64,000 nt of DNA from Cymbomonas tetramitiformis (GCA_001247695.2 LGRX02012742.1:27033-91032), one strand, 5' to 3'; shown: positions 32,636 through 44,312, counted from the first letter of the stretch. Notes: a model not told the origin generated them from the sequence alone. Numbers and translations are program-made.

Positions 32636-34989
32636 ATGGGTATGCTTACACGAGCGAAGAAGTCCCTTGAGAGGGACAGTGACATCGATGCCTCACTGAG
32701 GCTGTTAGACAGAGTTCGGAACAGTCCGACCGGGTGCGTACGCCAACTGTTCCGACCCCCATTCCGGCCTCCATCCAACGAGGATGCGGACGTGGCGACC
32801 AGGATGTACCTGCAGGAGCAGTGCAAGCTGGTCGGCGACGTCTACAAAGCTCGTCTTCACCGGCAATGGGCCAAGGGTGTCCGCGAGGATGTCCTTGGTG
32901 ACAAGAGGCACCACTTCCGCGGTACGGACGACGCTGGCCTTCTTTCCGATCTGGTGGTGCAGCTACGTACGGAGTTTCAGTCGGCTGGGCTGGAGCTGGC
33001 TTCCTTTGACCTCGACGACCGCCTGGCTCGTGTGGTGGGCAGGGTGAACGGCTTGTTGTACGACGTTCTGGCTCTGGTCATCGAGAAGCACAGCAACGCT
33101 TTGGTCTGGCTGACTGGCACCGACGCTTCGTCTGACCGAGATGGGCGACGAGCTCTGGTAGACATCATCAAGGGTTGTGTGCCGGTGGCGCTACGCGAGT
33201 CGCACCAGGAGGAGCACGCCGCGTTGCGTTATCCCGCAAACATTGACCCGCAGCCCATCTTGGCTCGGGAACAGCGTCTGGTGCGGGATAACAAAGCTAC
33301 GGACTGGACGCCCACCGAGGAGACCAGGAAGCTCTCCCTGTACAACCGGCCAGACCCAGTGTTCTACACTGCGGTCAAGGTGCGGTACCCTCTGGCTGCT
33401 GACCTCGCCCATGTCTCTCTGGCCTCTCTCCGCTCCCTTGTGGTGGAGATTTATCAGCGGCTTGGGCGCAGACGGAGACGGGGAAGGCGGTTTCAGGCAA
33501 GAGCGGCATCTCTGCGCAGCTCTCCAGCACCAAGTACGGCGCCCTCCTCAACAAGATCAACGAGCTTCAGGATTTGTTGCGGCAGCAGCGCGGGGCGGAC
33601 GCGCCACCGGCGCAGCAGCTGCGGCAGCAGCGGCAGCAGCGGCAGCAGCGGCAGCAGCGGCAACAGCGGCAGCAGCGCGGTGCGCAGCGGGGATTCCGTG
33701 TTGGCACACATCCGGTGCCGGCGGTCGGATTCGACCGTGATGACCAGAAGGCTAAGCCTTTCTGTGGGAGGTGCAAGAAAGCGGGTAAAGGTGAGCTATA
33801 CCACTTCTACCGCGACTGTCCGTTGGGCGGGCGTCAGCATCCCCCGCACTCGGCCGCGGCATTCTGCATTCCCATCGACGACCTCGGAGGGCGCGGAGGG
33901 GGTGCGTGCATTGGCCATGTGTGCCCTGTTCCAGCGCAGGCGGCGGATGATGGGGCTGAGGCTTTTGCCACTGCGGCCTCTACGTACGGGCCGCCTGCGG
34001 TGCTCTGTGCGGGTGCGGTGGGCGGGATCGACGTGTCCGCTTACGGCTTCACGGTGGAGCCGCAGCCGCCTTCCGACGAGCCCGCGGGTGACGACATTCA
34101 TCAGCGGCTGGACGATCTCGCCGCGGAGGTCCATGCCGCGGCGAACTGCAAGGTACATTACACCCACGCATCATTCCCGCCACAGGCGGTTCTCGAGCCG
34201 CGTGCATCGGCTCTGGTGTGCGGCCCCGCGGCGGCGGGGTTCATGCCGGAGGAGCAGGTTCCGGCAGGTGGTGCGGCGGCATCGGCATCCGACGTGCCGG
34301 CCCCTGCTATACCTGTCTCGCAGGTGGAGGATGTGAAGCCCGTGCCGCTTCAATCGGGGCGGGTGACTGCCACGACGGGCGGTGAGTTCCCTGGGTCCGT
34401 CCAGACTGTCAACCACGCCGCCATCGCGCCGGTTGACCTCACCGGCTACGACACCGACGACTACGAGGACTTTGCCGACGGCAGCTTCACGCTGAAGCCG
34501 CGGGGTTCGCCTCCGTCGGCGAATCATGTGTCCGGACCACCCGTGGACGACCAGAGGGCCTACGGTTGTGGGAAGCCGCCCTGGGGCTTTCCTGCCACAG
34601 TCGGGCCGTGGGGAATTCCTTTCCTCCTTTCCCTCGTTCTTTGCGTCTCGATCATGGGGGTGGCTGCCGTGCCCGAGGCTCAGTCGGCTGCGGGATTGCC
34701 TTCGCCTGGCGGTGATCTCGATTGGGAAGCTCCGTCATTTTACTTTACGAATGATTTTGTTGATTCAGTGAACCCGGCTCAGGGTTTCTTTGTGGCTGAC
34801 AATGTGCCACCGCTTGAGCCGCCTGAGCCCCCTGATCTCTTTCAGGACCTTGCTCAGGCAGATTTGATGAGTTTCGGCATGGCCTTCTTTTACGGTGTGG
34901 CTCTACATGAGAGAGGTCCTTTCGGGAGTCCTCCCTTCGGATCGGACTTAAGTGAGGCCACCGCTGACTACTTTGGTGCTGTCGATTGA
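32636..34989 (+). pseudogene. Gag-like polyprotein with zinc knuckle and a hydrophobic segment, one frameshift
   Basis: Starts at ATG 32636 (MGMLTRAKKSLERDSDIDAS), conserved as MGVSTIAKRSLTRDSDIDAS in the copy at 63.8 kb. An upstream frame from 32390 contains the also conserved TFD(F/L)DD(I/V)F(E/Q)CP. The capsid-like helical part ends near 33465, where one G seems missing (CTTGGGCGCAG) and translation moves to the frame open to 34989. That frame has a coiled stretch, a CAG-rich Arg/Gln repeat (33608-33680), a knuckle-like C-x2-C-x9-H-x4-C (CGRCKKAGKGELYHFYRDC) and, late, one hydrophobic segment (IPFLLSLVLCVSIMGVAAV) before an acidic Pro-rich tail. The knuckle supports a gag role; the possible membrane segment near the C-terminus is unusual and unexplained. 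Confidence 0.75.
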
Positions 34990-35309
34990 CTTCGTGTTCA
35001 CTCTGGATGCACACCAACATGGTGATGTGCGGAACTCCGGTGACTTCAACAATTTTTTCTGGTTTATGGTTTTGCTTTTGACATCTACAAGTTATCTTCT
35101 GGCTTGCTAGCTCGGTGCTTTTCAATTGTTTAGCGGGTGCACAATGCCCGTAGGTTTCTGCACCTGTGCTAGCTAGAGGGTTTCCAATTTGTGTTTCAGA
35201 ATTGCACAGTTAGATTAGCAGTTAGGTCTGTCAACCTGGCTCCTGCCCTGACTTATCTTACAATATCTGACTCTCCTAGACAGTCACCACCCACAGTGTT
35301 GGGGTGGTG

Positions 35310-35568
35310 TGCTAAAATCTGTATAAGCAGCCCTGGCCGGGAGTCCCGGTGCAGGCCCCTATGACAGACTCCTAGCTAGGCCAACACTGGACTGCTGACT
35401 GATCTATAGGTTCGTGCTGTGACACACGCTGTCAGTGTCACAGGTAGGCTAGACTCCGAAACCGTCCGAGACCGTTCGGGTATATCTAGTTTAGGGTTTA
35501 TTTATCTGATGAGTTTATCCACACAGTTCGGGAGTTTCTGATATCTGGTGAACTAGGATATTCCGGTA
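35310..35568 (+). repeat. 3' LTR of gag-only element
   Basis: 259 bp, paired with 31985-32236 and followed by the second GCTTG. The same LTR recurs at 39355-39613 in the second copy of the tandem duplication. Confidence 0.9.
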
Positions 35569-36314
35569 GCTTGTGACCCACGACACGCAAAAGCAGAGCT
35601 AAGCAGGTGATTTGTCAACTGGGGCATGGCTTCCCAACCAGCATGGCGCACATCCTTCGTCGATTGATTGAGCGACAAACGTCCAAGCCATGCACAAATA
35701 GGCATAACGCCCATCTCAAACATGCTTCAAGATGGGCTTAAATGGAAGAGTTACGCGAAAGTTATGCCCCTTTTAGTGAGCTCAAACCACAAGGGTGTGA
35801 ATATCAGCTATGCAGTATGAAATATCGCCCTTTAGGTCACTTGCGAATTCTCAAATTCCGCGAAATTGCATGGATGTCTCGATCTACATTTGCCAACGCG
35901 GATCTCCGCGGAAAGCATACCACCCACCGATTTTCGGGATAAGTTGTGGGATGTGGGTTATGTGCGTTGGCATTTACACGATAATCGAGGCCGTTTTGTG
36001 ACATAACGACATCACAAAACTGCTATGAACGCGGGTCGTGGCCGCTCTAGAAGTTGATAACACCCGACAACTTGGGTGCACAGTCAACTCGTTCCGGAAT
36101 CCTCGCATGACGCACCGGGCACCGCATGCGCTTGTACATTTCTGCCCTTCAACACATTTGACTTTGCATCAAGTAAATAGCCGTTGCAAAATTGAATGGT
36201 AAGTTTCCTCAGTATTCTGATACCGGACTTATCCGATATCGGAATGCAACTGGGTCCGCGTAAACGCGTGACGCGTTTAAACGTCGAGGTCTGAAAAACG
36301 TCCAAACGCGCGTT

Positions 36315-36941
36315 TAACACTTAAAAGGCGAATTGGTTCATTCAGTATTTTAATCAGCTTTTTTGCATAACCATCACGTTTTTTGACATTACTCTCACTT
36401 GCGGCAATAGTGTGCGACCCATGACATATCCACATCATCTAGACACATCCCCCGGCCCATTCCAAGGTCGCACGCACCTCAGATCACGAAATATCGCCGA
36501 TGACATGATCCGGAAGCTCTGGAATTGTCTCTGGTCACTGTTCATTTTATGGTGGCATATGGTCGGCCACGCGCCATGCCCACTTGCGGCACTTGTGTGC
36601 GACCCATGGCGCATCCCAAGCATCTAGACACATCCCCCGACCCATTCCAAGGTCGCACGCACCTCAAATCACAAAACATCGTCGATGGCATGCCCCAGAA
36701 GCTCTGGAACTTCTCTGGTCAATGCTCATTTTAACATACACCGTGCACAAACATGTATTGGAGATATGATGTATGTATATCGGATATATGTGGAAGCGTT
36801 GTAGATACTCTCCAACGTCACTAAAAAAGAAAAAATGCATTCGGCAAAGTAAACCGCGAGTTATAGTTGTTTTGGTGCACCTTTACGCACTGCTAAAAGT
36901 TAATCAGCTATTCAGTATTTTGATTCGCCTTTTAAGTGTTA
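36315..36941. mobile_element. Short TIR element B (MITE-like), first copy
   Basis: Ends are a perfect 19-bp inverted repeat, TAACACTTAAAAGGCGAAT (36315-36333) and its complement (36923-36941), with TA at each outer edge as expected of a Tc1/mariner-type TA target. The 627-bp interior holds a direct repeat of about 187 bp (from 36399 and from 36586; both contain GACACATCCCCCG and CCCATTCCAAGGTCGCACGC). No coding capacity. Confidence 0.65.
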
Positions 36942-36963
36942 GACGTCCGATTTTCGCTACAAT

Positions 36964-37910
36964 TGTGCCAGGGGCACGACGACAGATGCTCGGAGATATG
37001 TTTTTGATTGAACGTGCAAAGGTACACAATTCGGATTTTTATAATATACTGGATCAGGGCCAGATTGAGGTACAAACGATAATTCGGTTCCGAGTTCTGA
37101 AGGCTAAACACTTCTCAAGTGCTCTACTTATTCACTCGTCACTCAGGTTGCAGGGTCAACCACTCGAGAGCCGATGTCACACTTCGGCTCAACGTTCAGT
37201 TCCCGATCCGATCTCATTTCTAATTCCGATTCGTCATTCTCGATTCAGATGTTATGCCGACAGGCTGACACGATGACTGCCCCACAGTACTGTCATACTA
37301 CTGTACTGTCATACTGTCATACTGTCATAGCGTCATACTGTCATACTGTCATACCTTAATATCTGATATTCGATTTCATTGTCTTTTCAACCCCGATGCG
37401 AATCTGACCATTCTTCGAGGGTCTGACTGAGTTCCACGATGACACCCCCCACAGTACTGTCATACTACTATAGTGTCATACTGTCATACTGTCATAGTGT
37501 CATAGTGTCATACTGTCATACCCCGGACATCTGGTATTCATTCTCATCGTGATTTCAAGCCCAATTTCACTGTCATCGTGCCAATCCCAGATTACCCCCG
37601 ATGACACACATACGGACGCATAGGCATATCGGCTCACGCTGTGCCTCCGGGCACAACTCTCCCCCCCTTAGGAGTGGTCTACCTCCTGGGATCACTCCGC
37701 TAAGGTACCCATCTAAGTTCCGGTTCTTAGGTTTTCTGGTTCCTTGCTGTTTCCAGTTCTTAGGTTCTCTGGTTCCTCTTCGAGCATAGTTAGCCTGCCG
37801 CTACCAGGGCACCACTTTCAAGAAGAAGGGTGCCACTTGGAATCTAAAGCGGGTCTTCAGTGTCGCGGAGGCGTAAATGTCGGAAAAGTTGTCGTAGCAG
37901 AAGTGCTCGT
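36964..37910 (-). mobile_element. Duplicated 3' end of the gypsy element (LTR plus last codons)
   Basis: 36964-37655 is an LTR like 41009-41705; 37656-37910 repeats the polypurine tract and the last codons of the gypsy methyltransferase ORF (EHFCYDNFSDIYASATLK). The copy is cut at 37910 by the tandem-duplication junction, so it is a dead fragment. Confidence 0.9.
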
Positions 37911-39034
37911 GCATTCCCATCGACGACCTCGGAGGGCGCGGAGGGGGTGCGTGCATTGGCCATGTGTGCCCTGTTCCAGCGCAGGCGGTGGATGATGGGG
38001 CTGAGGCTTTTGCCACTGCGGCCTCTACGTACGGGCCGCCTGCGGTGCTCTGTGCGGGTGCGGTGGGCGGGATCGACGTGTCCGCTTACGGCTTCACGGT
38101 GGAGCCGCAGCCGCCTTCCGACGAGCCCGCGGGTGACGACATTCATCAGCGGCTGGACGATCTCGCCGCGGAGGTCCATGCCGCGGCGAACTGCAAGGTA
38201 CATTACACCCACGCATCATTCCCGCCACAGGCGGTTCTCGAGCCGCGTGCATCGGCTCTGGTGTGCGGCCCCGCGGCGGCGGGGTTCATGCCGGAGGAGC
38301 AGGTTCCGGCAGGTGGTGCGGCGGCATCGGCATCCGACGTGCCGGCCCCTGCTATACCTGTCTCGCAGGTGGAGGATGTGAAGCCCGTGCCGCTTCAATC
38401 GGGGCGGGTGACTGCCACGACGGGCGGTGAGTTCCCTGGGTCCGTCCAGACTGTCAACCACGCCGCCATCGCGCCGGTTGACCTCACCGGCTACGACACC
38501 GACGACTACGATGACTTTGCCGACGGCAGCTTCACGCTGAAGCCACGGGGTTCGCCTCCGTCGGCGAATCATGTGTCCGGACCACCCGTGGACGACCAGA
38601 GGGCCTACGGTTGTGGGAAGCCGCCCTGGGGCTTTCCTGCCACAGTCGGGCCGTGGGGAATTCCTTTCCTCATTTCCCTCGTTCTTTGCGTCTCGATCAT
38701 GGGGGTGGCTGCCGTGCCCGAGGCTCAGTCGGCTGCGGGATTGCCTTCGCCTGGCGGTGATCTCGATTGGGAAGCTCCGTCATTTTACTTTACAAATGAT
38801 TTTGTTGATTCAGTGAACCCGGCTCAGGGTTTCTTTGTGGCTGACAATGTGCCACCGCTTGAGCCGTCTGAGCCCCCTGATCTCTTTCAGGACCTTGCTC
38901 AGGCAGATTTGATGAGTTTCGGCATGGCCTTCTTTTACGGTGTGGCTCTACATGAGAGAGGTCCTTTCGGGAGTCCTCCCTTCGGATCGGACTTAAGTGA
39001 GGCCACCGCTGACTACTTTGGTGCTGTCGATTGA
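37911..39034 (+). pseudogene. Duplicated gag-like C-terminal half
   Basis: Repeats the last 375 codons of the gag-like gene, from IPIDDLGG to the stop, without the capsid part or zinc knuckle. It has no start of its own and is joined to antisense gypsy coding sequence on its left. Confidence 0.9.
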
Positions 39035-39354
39035 CTTCGTGTTCACTCTGGATGCACACCAACATGGTGATGTGCGGAACTCCGGTGACTTCAACAATTT
39101 TTTCTGGTTTATGGTTTTGCTTTTGACATCTACAAGTTATCTTCTGGCTTGCTAGCTCGGTGCTTTTCAATTGTTTAGCGGGTGCACAATGCCCGTAGGT
39201 TTCTGCACCTGTGCTAGCTAGAGGGTTTCCAATTTGTGTTTCAGAATTGCACAGTTAGATTAGCAGTTAGGTCTGTCAACCTGGCTCCTGCCCTGACTTA
39301 TCTTACAATATCTGACTCTCCTAGACAGTCACCACCCACAGTGTTGGGGTGGTG

Positions 39355-39613
39355 TGCTAAAATCTGTATAAGCAGCCCTGGCCGGGAGTCCCGGTGCAGG
39401 CCCCTATGACAGACTCCTAGCTAGGCCAACACTGGACTGCTGACTGATCTATAGGTTCGTGCTGTGACACACGCTGTCAGTGTCACAGGTAGGCTAGACT
39501 CCGAAACCGTCCGAGACCGTTCGGGTATATCTAGTTTAGGGTTTATTTATCTGATGAGTTTATCCACACAGTTCGGGAGTTTCTGATATCTGGTGAACTA
39601 GGATATTCCGGTA
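39355..39613 (+). repeat. Duplicated 3' LTR of gag-only element
   Basis: Identical in layout to 35310-35568, followed by the same flank; part of the second copy of the 4045-bp unit. Confidence 0.9.
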
Positions 39614-40359
39614 GCTTGTGACCCACGACACGCAAAAGCAGAGCTAAGCAGGTGATTTGTCAACTGGGGCATGGCTTCCCAACCAGCATGGCGCACATCC
39701 TTCGTCGATTGATTGAGCGACAAACGTCCAAGCCATGCACAAATAGGCATAACGCCCATCTCAAACATGCTTCAAGATGGGCTTAAATGGAAGAGTTACG
39801 CGAAAGTTATGCCCCTTTTAGTGAGCTCAAACCACAAGGGTGTGAATATCAGCTATGCAGTATGAAATATCGCCCTTTAGGTCACTTGCGAATTCTCAAA
39901 TTCCGCGAAATTGCATGGATGTCTCGATCTACATTTGCCAACGCGGATCTCCGCGGAAAGCATACCACCCACCGATTTTCGGGATAAGTTGTGGGATGTG
40001 GGTTATGTGCGTTGGCATTTACACGATAATCGAGGCCGTTTTGTGACATAACGACATCACAAAACTGCTATGAACGCGGGTCGTGGCCGCTCTAGAAGTT
40101 GATAACACCCGACAACTTGGGTGCACAGTCAACTCGTTCCGGAATCCTCGCATGACGCACCGGGCACCGCATGCGCTTGTACATTTCTGCCCTTCAACAC
40201 ATTTGACTTTGCATCAAGTAAATAGCCGTTGCAAAATTGAATGGTAAGTTTCCTCAGTATTCTGATACCGGACTTATCCGATATCGGAATGCAACTGGGT
40301 CCGCGTAAACGCGTGACGCGTTTAAACGTCGAGGTCTGAAAAACGTCCAAACGCGCGTT

Positions 40360-40986
40360 TAACACTTAAAAGGCGAATTGGTTCATTCAGTATTTTAATC
40401 AGCTTTTTTGCATAACCATCACGTTTTTTGACATTACTCTCACTTGCGGCAATAGTGTGCGACCCATGACATATCCACATCATCTAGACACATCCCCCGG
40501 CCCATTCCAAGGTCGCACGCACCTCAGATCACGAAATATCGCCGATGACATGATCCGGAAGCTCTGGAATTGTCTCTGGTCACTGTTCATTTTATGGTGG
40601 CATATGGTCGGCCACGCGCCATGCCCACTTGCGGCACTTGTGTGCGACCCATGGCGCATCCCAAGCATCTAGACACATCCCCCGACCCATTCCAAGGTCG
40701 CACGCACCTCAAATCACAAAACATCGTCGATGGCATGCCCCAGAAGCTCTGGAACTTCTCTGGTCAATGCTCATTTTAACATACACCGTGCACAAACATG
40801 TATTGGAGATATGATGTATGTATATCGGATATATGTGGAAGCGTTGTAGATACTCTCCAACGTCACTAAAAAAGAAAAAATGCATTCGGCAAAGTAAACC
40901 GCGAGTTATAGTTGTTTTGGTGCACCTTTACGCACTGCTAAAAGTTAATCAGCTATTCAGTATTTTGATTCGCCTTTTAAGTGTTA
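40360..40986. mobile_element. Short TIR element B, second copy
   Basis: Copy of 36315-36941 carried by the tandem duplication. The gypsy element inserted 22 bp to its right. Confidence 0.65.
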
Positions 40987-41008
40987 GACGTCCGATTTTC
41001 GCTACAAT

Positions 41009-41705
41009 TGTGCCAGGGGCACGACGACAGATGCTCGGAGATATGTTTTTGATTGAACGTGCAAAGGTACACAATTCGGATTTTTATAATATACTGGATC
41101 AGGGCCAGATTGAGGTACAAACGATAATTCGGTTCCGAGTTCTGAAGGCTAAACACTTCTCAAGTGCTCTACTTATTCACTCGTCACTCAGGTTGCAGGG
41201 TCAACCACTCGAGAGCCGATGTCACACTTCGGCTCAACGTTCAGTTCCCGATCCGATCTCATTTCTAATTCCGATTCGTCATTCTCGATTCAGATGTTAT
41301 GCCGACAGGCTGACACGATGACTGCCCCACAGTACTGTCATACTACTGTACTGTCATACTGTCATACTGTCATAGCGTCATACTGTCATAGCGTCATACT
41401 GTCATACTGTCATAACCTTAATATCTGATATTCGATTTCATTGTCTTTTCAACCCCGATGCGAATCTGACCATTCTTCGAGGGTCTGACTGAGTTCCACG
41501 ATGACACCCCCCACAGTACTGTCATACTACTATAGTGTCATACTGTCATACATAGTGTCATACTGTCATACCCCGGACATCTGGTATTCATTCTCATCGT
41601 GATTTCAAGCCCAATTTCACTGTCATCGTGCCAATCCCAGATTACCCCCGATGACACACATACGGACGCATAGGCATATCGGCTCACGCTGTGCCTCCGG
41701 GCACA
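41009..41705 (-). repeat. 3' LTR of gypsy element
   Basis: 697 bp with terminal TGTGCC/GGCACA. Contains two blocks of tandem CATACTGT words (about 41330-41420 and 41515-41575) whose copy number differs among the three LTR copies. Confidence 0.95.
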
Positions 41706-41723
41706 ACTCTCCCCCCCCTTAGG
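41706..41723 (-). promoter_or_regulatory. Polypurine tract
   Basis: On the coding strand AAGGGGGGGGAGAGT lies directly before the 3' LTR, the usual site for priming plus-strand DNA synthesis. Confidence 0.85.
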
Positions 41724-41851
41724 AGTGGTCTACCTCCTGGGATCACTCCGCTAAGGTACCCATCTAAGTTCCAGTTCTTAGGTTTTCTGGTTCCTTGCTG
41801 TTTCCAGTTCTTAGGTTCTCTGGTTCCTCTTCGAGCATAGTTTGCCTGCCG

Positions 41852-43591
41852 CTACCAGGGCACCACTTTCAAGAAGAAGGGTGCCACTTGGAATCTAAAG
41901 CGGGTCTTCAGTGTCGCGGAGGCGTAAATGTCGGAAAAGTTGTCGTAGCAGAAGTGCTCGGGCACGGGATATACACTCGCAGATCGACCTGCTCCAGTCT
42001 GCTGCGGGTGAGGTCCAAGCTGAGCAGTCTCTGGATGAGCACCGGTTGCCCATCTGCACGCACACGGTGTTGAAGTAGTACAGCGTAGCAGGGGCGAAGG
42101 TGGTGCTGAGTTCGTCCATATGCAGGTGGGTTTCATGTACTGCGTACCGTACATGCAGTAGGTACACACCAGCGGTGGGGGAAGCTGGCGCATCATAGGG
42201 CGAAGCCGTAGCGCGTTAGGGAAGCGACCTCTGGGGTTTTCCATGAACCAATGTTTTGGCTCCAAGTAGTCAATGATCTGCAATGCTCGTCGTACGATTT
42301 TGTCAGCCTGGGGAAGGTCAGGGGGTCCACCAGTGGTGCGCGCTTGACTGTACTGCCTGCAGGGGGGACTTGCCCAAACAACATCGAAGAATCCAGGCGG
42401 GTATTGTTTGTAGTCCCATTGCAGGATGTCACACACATGAGTGGGTTGCCAGATATGCTCGGAGTCGAGGGTCACTACTGAAGCGGAGGGGAAGCAATTT
42501 AGGAATTCCCTCTCTACTGAGCCAGTACCGCTGAAAAGTACGAGAATCCTGGGCGTGCGGGTTGTTTTTGCCTGTATTGCCAGCAGCTCTGTCACCAGTG
42601 CCAACGACCCATCTTCCACGCGCTCTTGGCGTTCCCACGGCAGGGGGATATCATCTTCCATCTGTTCGAGCTGGTCCAGTTCATCGCAGGGATTAGTGAT
42701 GAGGTGGGCCAGTGTCATTCCGGCTTGAGCGGAGTGACGGCCACGCTGCTCGCGTCGCCGAGTGGCTTCGTCGCGGACTTGCGCTTCCATGTGCAGTCTC
42801 GCGTGCTCGAATTCACGAAGTTGTTGAAGTGGACTTCCGCGTTCAAGTTTGTCACGCGTCCTCCATTGGTCGTGAGCTTTGGAGTAGCCAGTCCAGCGAA
42901 CCTTCCACTCTTCCACCTCCTTTCCTCGAACAGACCGCACTCGACGTGCAAGAATGCGCTCAACGTGTGCTTCCTTCTGACCGTCCACTACCACCTCTTC
43001 AGGTACTGCTAGGTGATCGCGTGCGGCAAAAGCATCTTGACCGCTGGTGTACGGTTTGAGGCGATGTTGAGCGAACACGTCGTGAATCCGCCGGTGAGGA
43101 GGGAGGCGTAGGCGGTAGGCTACTGGAGCTCCTCTGTCGGCCTCTGGCATGGTCATCTGTACATCGCTGAAGAAGCGTTCGGTCACAGGAACTGGTCCAT
43201 GCCAGCGCTTGGTCAGTTTCCTACAGATGGAGCGATCCATCACCTTCTCCGTAAGGTGTTTCGCCTCTATCCAGACCAGATCTCCAACAGCATACTCCCG
43301 CTGCCCGTGTCTGCGATCAAACTGTTCGCGCTGTCGCTGTTGAGCCAGCTCTAACCGCTGTCTGGCGTCCCGCAGCTGCGACGAAAATTTCACAGCCACT
43401 TCGTGTGCGGTGCCTACTCCCCCAGTTCGTCGTCCAGCGGTGGACTGTGCGGCTTCCAGGAAAAGGTCCAACTGCGACAGCGGCGAGAACCCGAACACCA
43501 GTTCAAATGGCGTGAAGCCAAGTAGATTCACTCCTGGAGTCATTGATCGCGAACTCCACGTTAGTGGTGAACAGATCCCAGTCCTCCACAT
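41852..43591 (-). pseudogene. Integrase C-terminus, chromodomain and C5-cytosine methyltransferase (3' part of pol)
   Basis: Continues the integrase after a 1-nt insertion (CTACTTGGC for expected CTACTGGC near 43520). Order: GFTPFELVFG, coiled stretch, the IN C-terminal domain (GDLVWIEAKHL ... HDVFAQHRLKPY), a chromodomain at about residues 208-262 (VERILARR, WKVRWTGY, LREFE; the first cage aromatic is missing), a linker, then a cytosine methyltransferase at about 347-560. Visible motifs: I ILVLFSGTGSVEREF, IV VVWASPPCRQYS with the nucleophilic Cys, VI FMENPRG, then KPTCIWTN and GAHPETAQ, closing VYPVPEHF. ENP in place of ENV is typical of a phage/viral-type subfamily. The domain itself is unbroken. 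Chromodomains target such elements to marked chromatin; the methyltransferase could modify the element or its target. Confidence 0.9.
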
Positions 43592-44282
43592 TGGCGTCTA
43601 CAAAGGACCTGAGCATGTCCTCAATAACCCTGTTGCTGTGTTCCGCCTGGCCGTCAGACCGAGGGTTGTACGGCGTGGTACGAGCCACTTTCACACCCAT
43701 CAGCCTCATGAGTTCCTGCCAGAAAGCATCTTGAAACCGTGGGTCACGATCAGAGACAATCTTCATAGGCGCGCCATGTAAGCGCCACACCGAGTCAAAG
43801 TAGATTCTGGCCACCACAGCTGCGGAGCTGTCGCCGAAGTTCATCGGCACAACGTGGACCATCTTCGTCAGCTTGCAGGTGAAGGCCACGAAAGCGTCAT
43901 TGCCCCTCTCCGATACCGGCAGGCCGGTGACGAAGTCCACCGCGACATCCTGCCATGGCCTGTTCGGGATGCTGTGAGGGTTTAGCAACCCATCCGGGTA
44001 AGTTCCCCGCGGCCTCACTGATTGGCACACTGCGCAGGATGCAACCCAGGTGCCCACATCTTCCGCGGCACCACGCCAATAGAAGCGTCGCAGCACCCTC
44101 TCCAGAGTCTTGTCTCGCCCAGTGTGACCTGAGGACAATGACTCATGAGCATGGCGAATCACTACTTCTCGAAGTGGAGAGTCCTCCCCCAGCACCAACT
44201 GATATCTCCCTGCTGCGGTCCTCCAAACCACTTCACCCACTAGCCTGAAGTCCTGTAGGCATTGGTGTGGTGCCGCCTTCAC
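43503..44282 (-). pseudogene. Integrase zinc finger and catalytic core
   Basis: Same frame as the upstream pol part, separated by TGA at 44313-44315. The H-H-C-C finger is visible (HESLSSGHTG ... CAVCQSVRPRG). The DDE core has D in VAVDFVTGLP, D in IVSDRDPRF and E in HSNRVIEDM, preceded by TPYNPRSDGQAE. The frame ends in TGA after a 1-nt insertion and the product continues in the next frame. The catalytic residues are intact. Confidence 0.93.
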
Positions 44283-44312
44283 TTTCTCTCTTAGTGAACG
44301 AAGTGTCCCCTC

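Larger units (their letters stand above)
31985..35568 (+). mobile_element. Non-autonomous gag-only LTR retroelement, complete
   Basis: 5' LTR 31985-32236 and 3' LTR 35310-35568 (TGCTGAA or TGCTAAA ... CCGGTA), differing by a few substitutions and two short insertions. A 5-bp target duplication GCTTG lies at 31980-31984 and 35569-35573. A purine-rich GGGGTGGTG precedes the 3' LTR. TGGCCCCATCCACG, 5 nt after the 5' LTR, may be the primer-binding site but I cannot assign the tRNA. The only coding region is gag-like; no protease, RT or integrase is present. It must be mobilised by a relative. Confidence 0.9.
31619..35842. mobile_element. Short TIR element A, split by the LTR element at 31985-35568
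   Basis: The left end TAACACCTAAAGGGCGATAT (31619) and the inverted right end ATATCGCCCTTTAGGT (ending about 35840) match over 16 bp; each is followed inward by CAGTAT and ATATCAGCTAT words. With the LTR element removed the unit is about 635 bp, almost the size of TIR element B. The right outer bases are diverged, and the interior shows no coding capacity. Confidence 0.5.
33866..41960. repeat. Tandem duplication of a 4045-bp segment (33866-37910 and 37911-41960)
   Basis: Everything from the middle of the gag-like gene, through its 3' LTR, TIR element B, the gypsy 3' LTR and the end of the gypsy methyltransferase domain, is present twice, head to tail, at a constant 4045-bp offset. The junction at 37910/37911 joins gag sequence to gypsy coding sequence with 0-1 bp of shared bases. 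I counted about ten substitutions (for example GAGGAC/GATGAC and CCTCCT/CCTCAT) plus small length changes in the LTR octamer repeats. Copies are therefore about 99.7% identical but not the same molecule. Confidence 0.93.

Noticed and set aside
33493..33776. Leu/Cys- and Ala-rich frames over the CAG repeat in gag
   Set aside because: Alternative readings of a (CAGCGG)n-like repeat within the gag-like gene.
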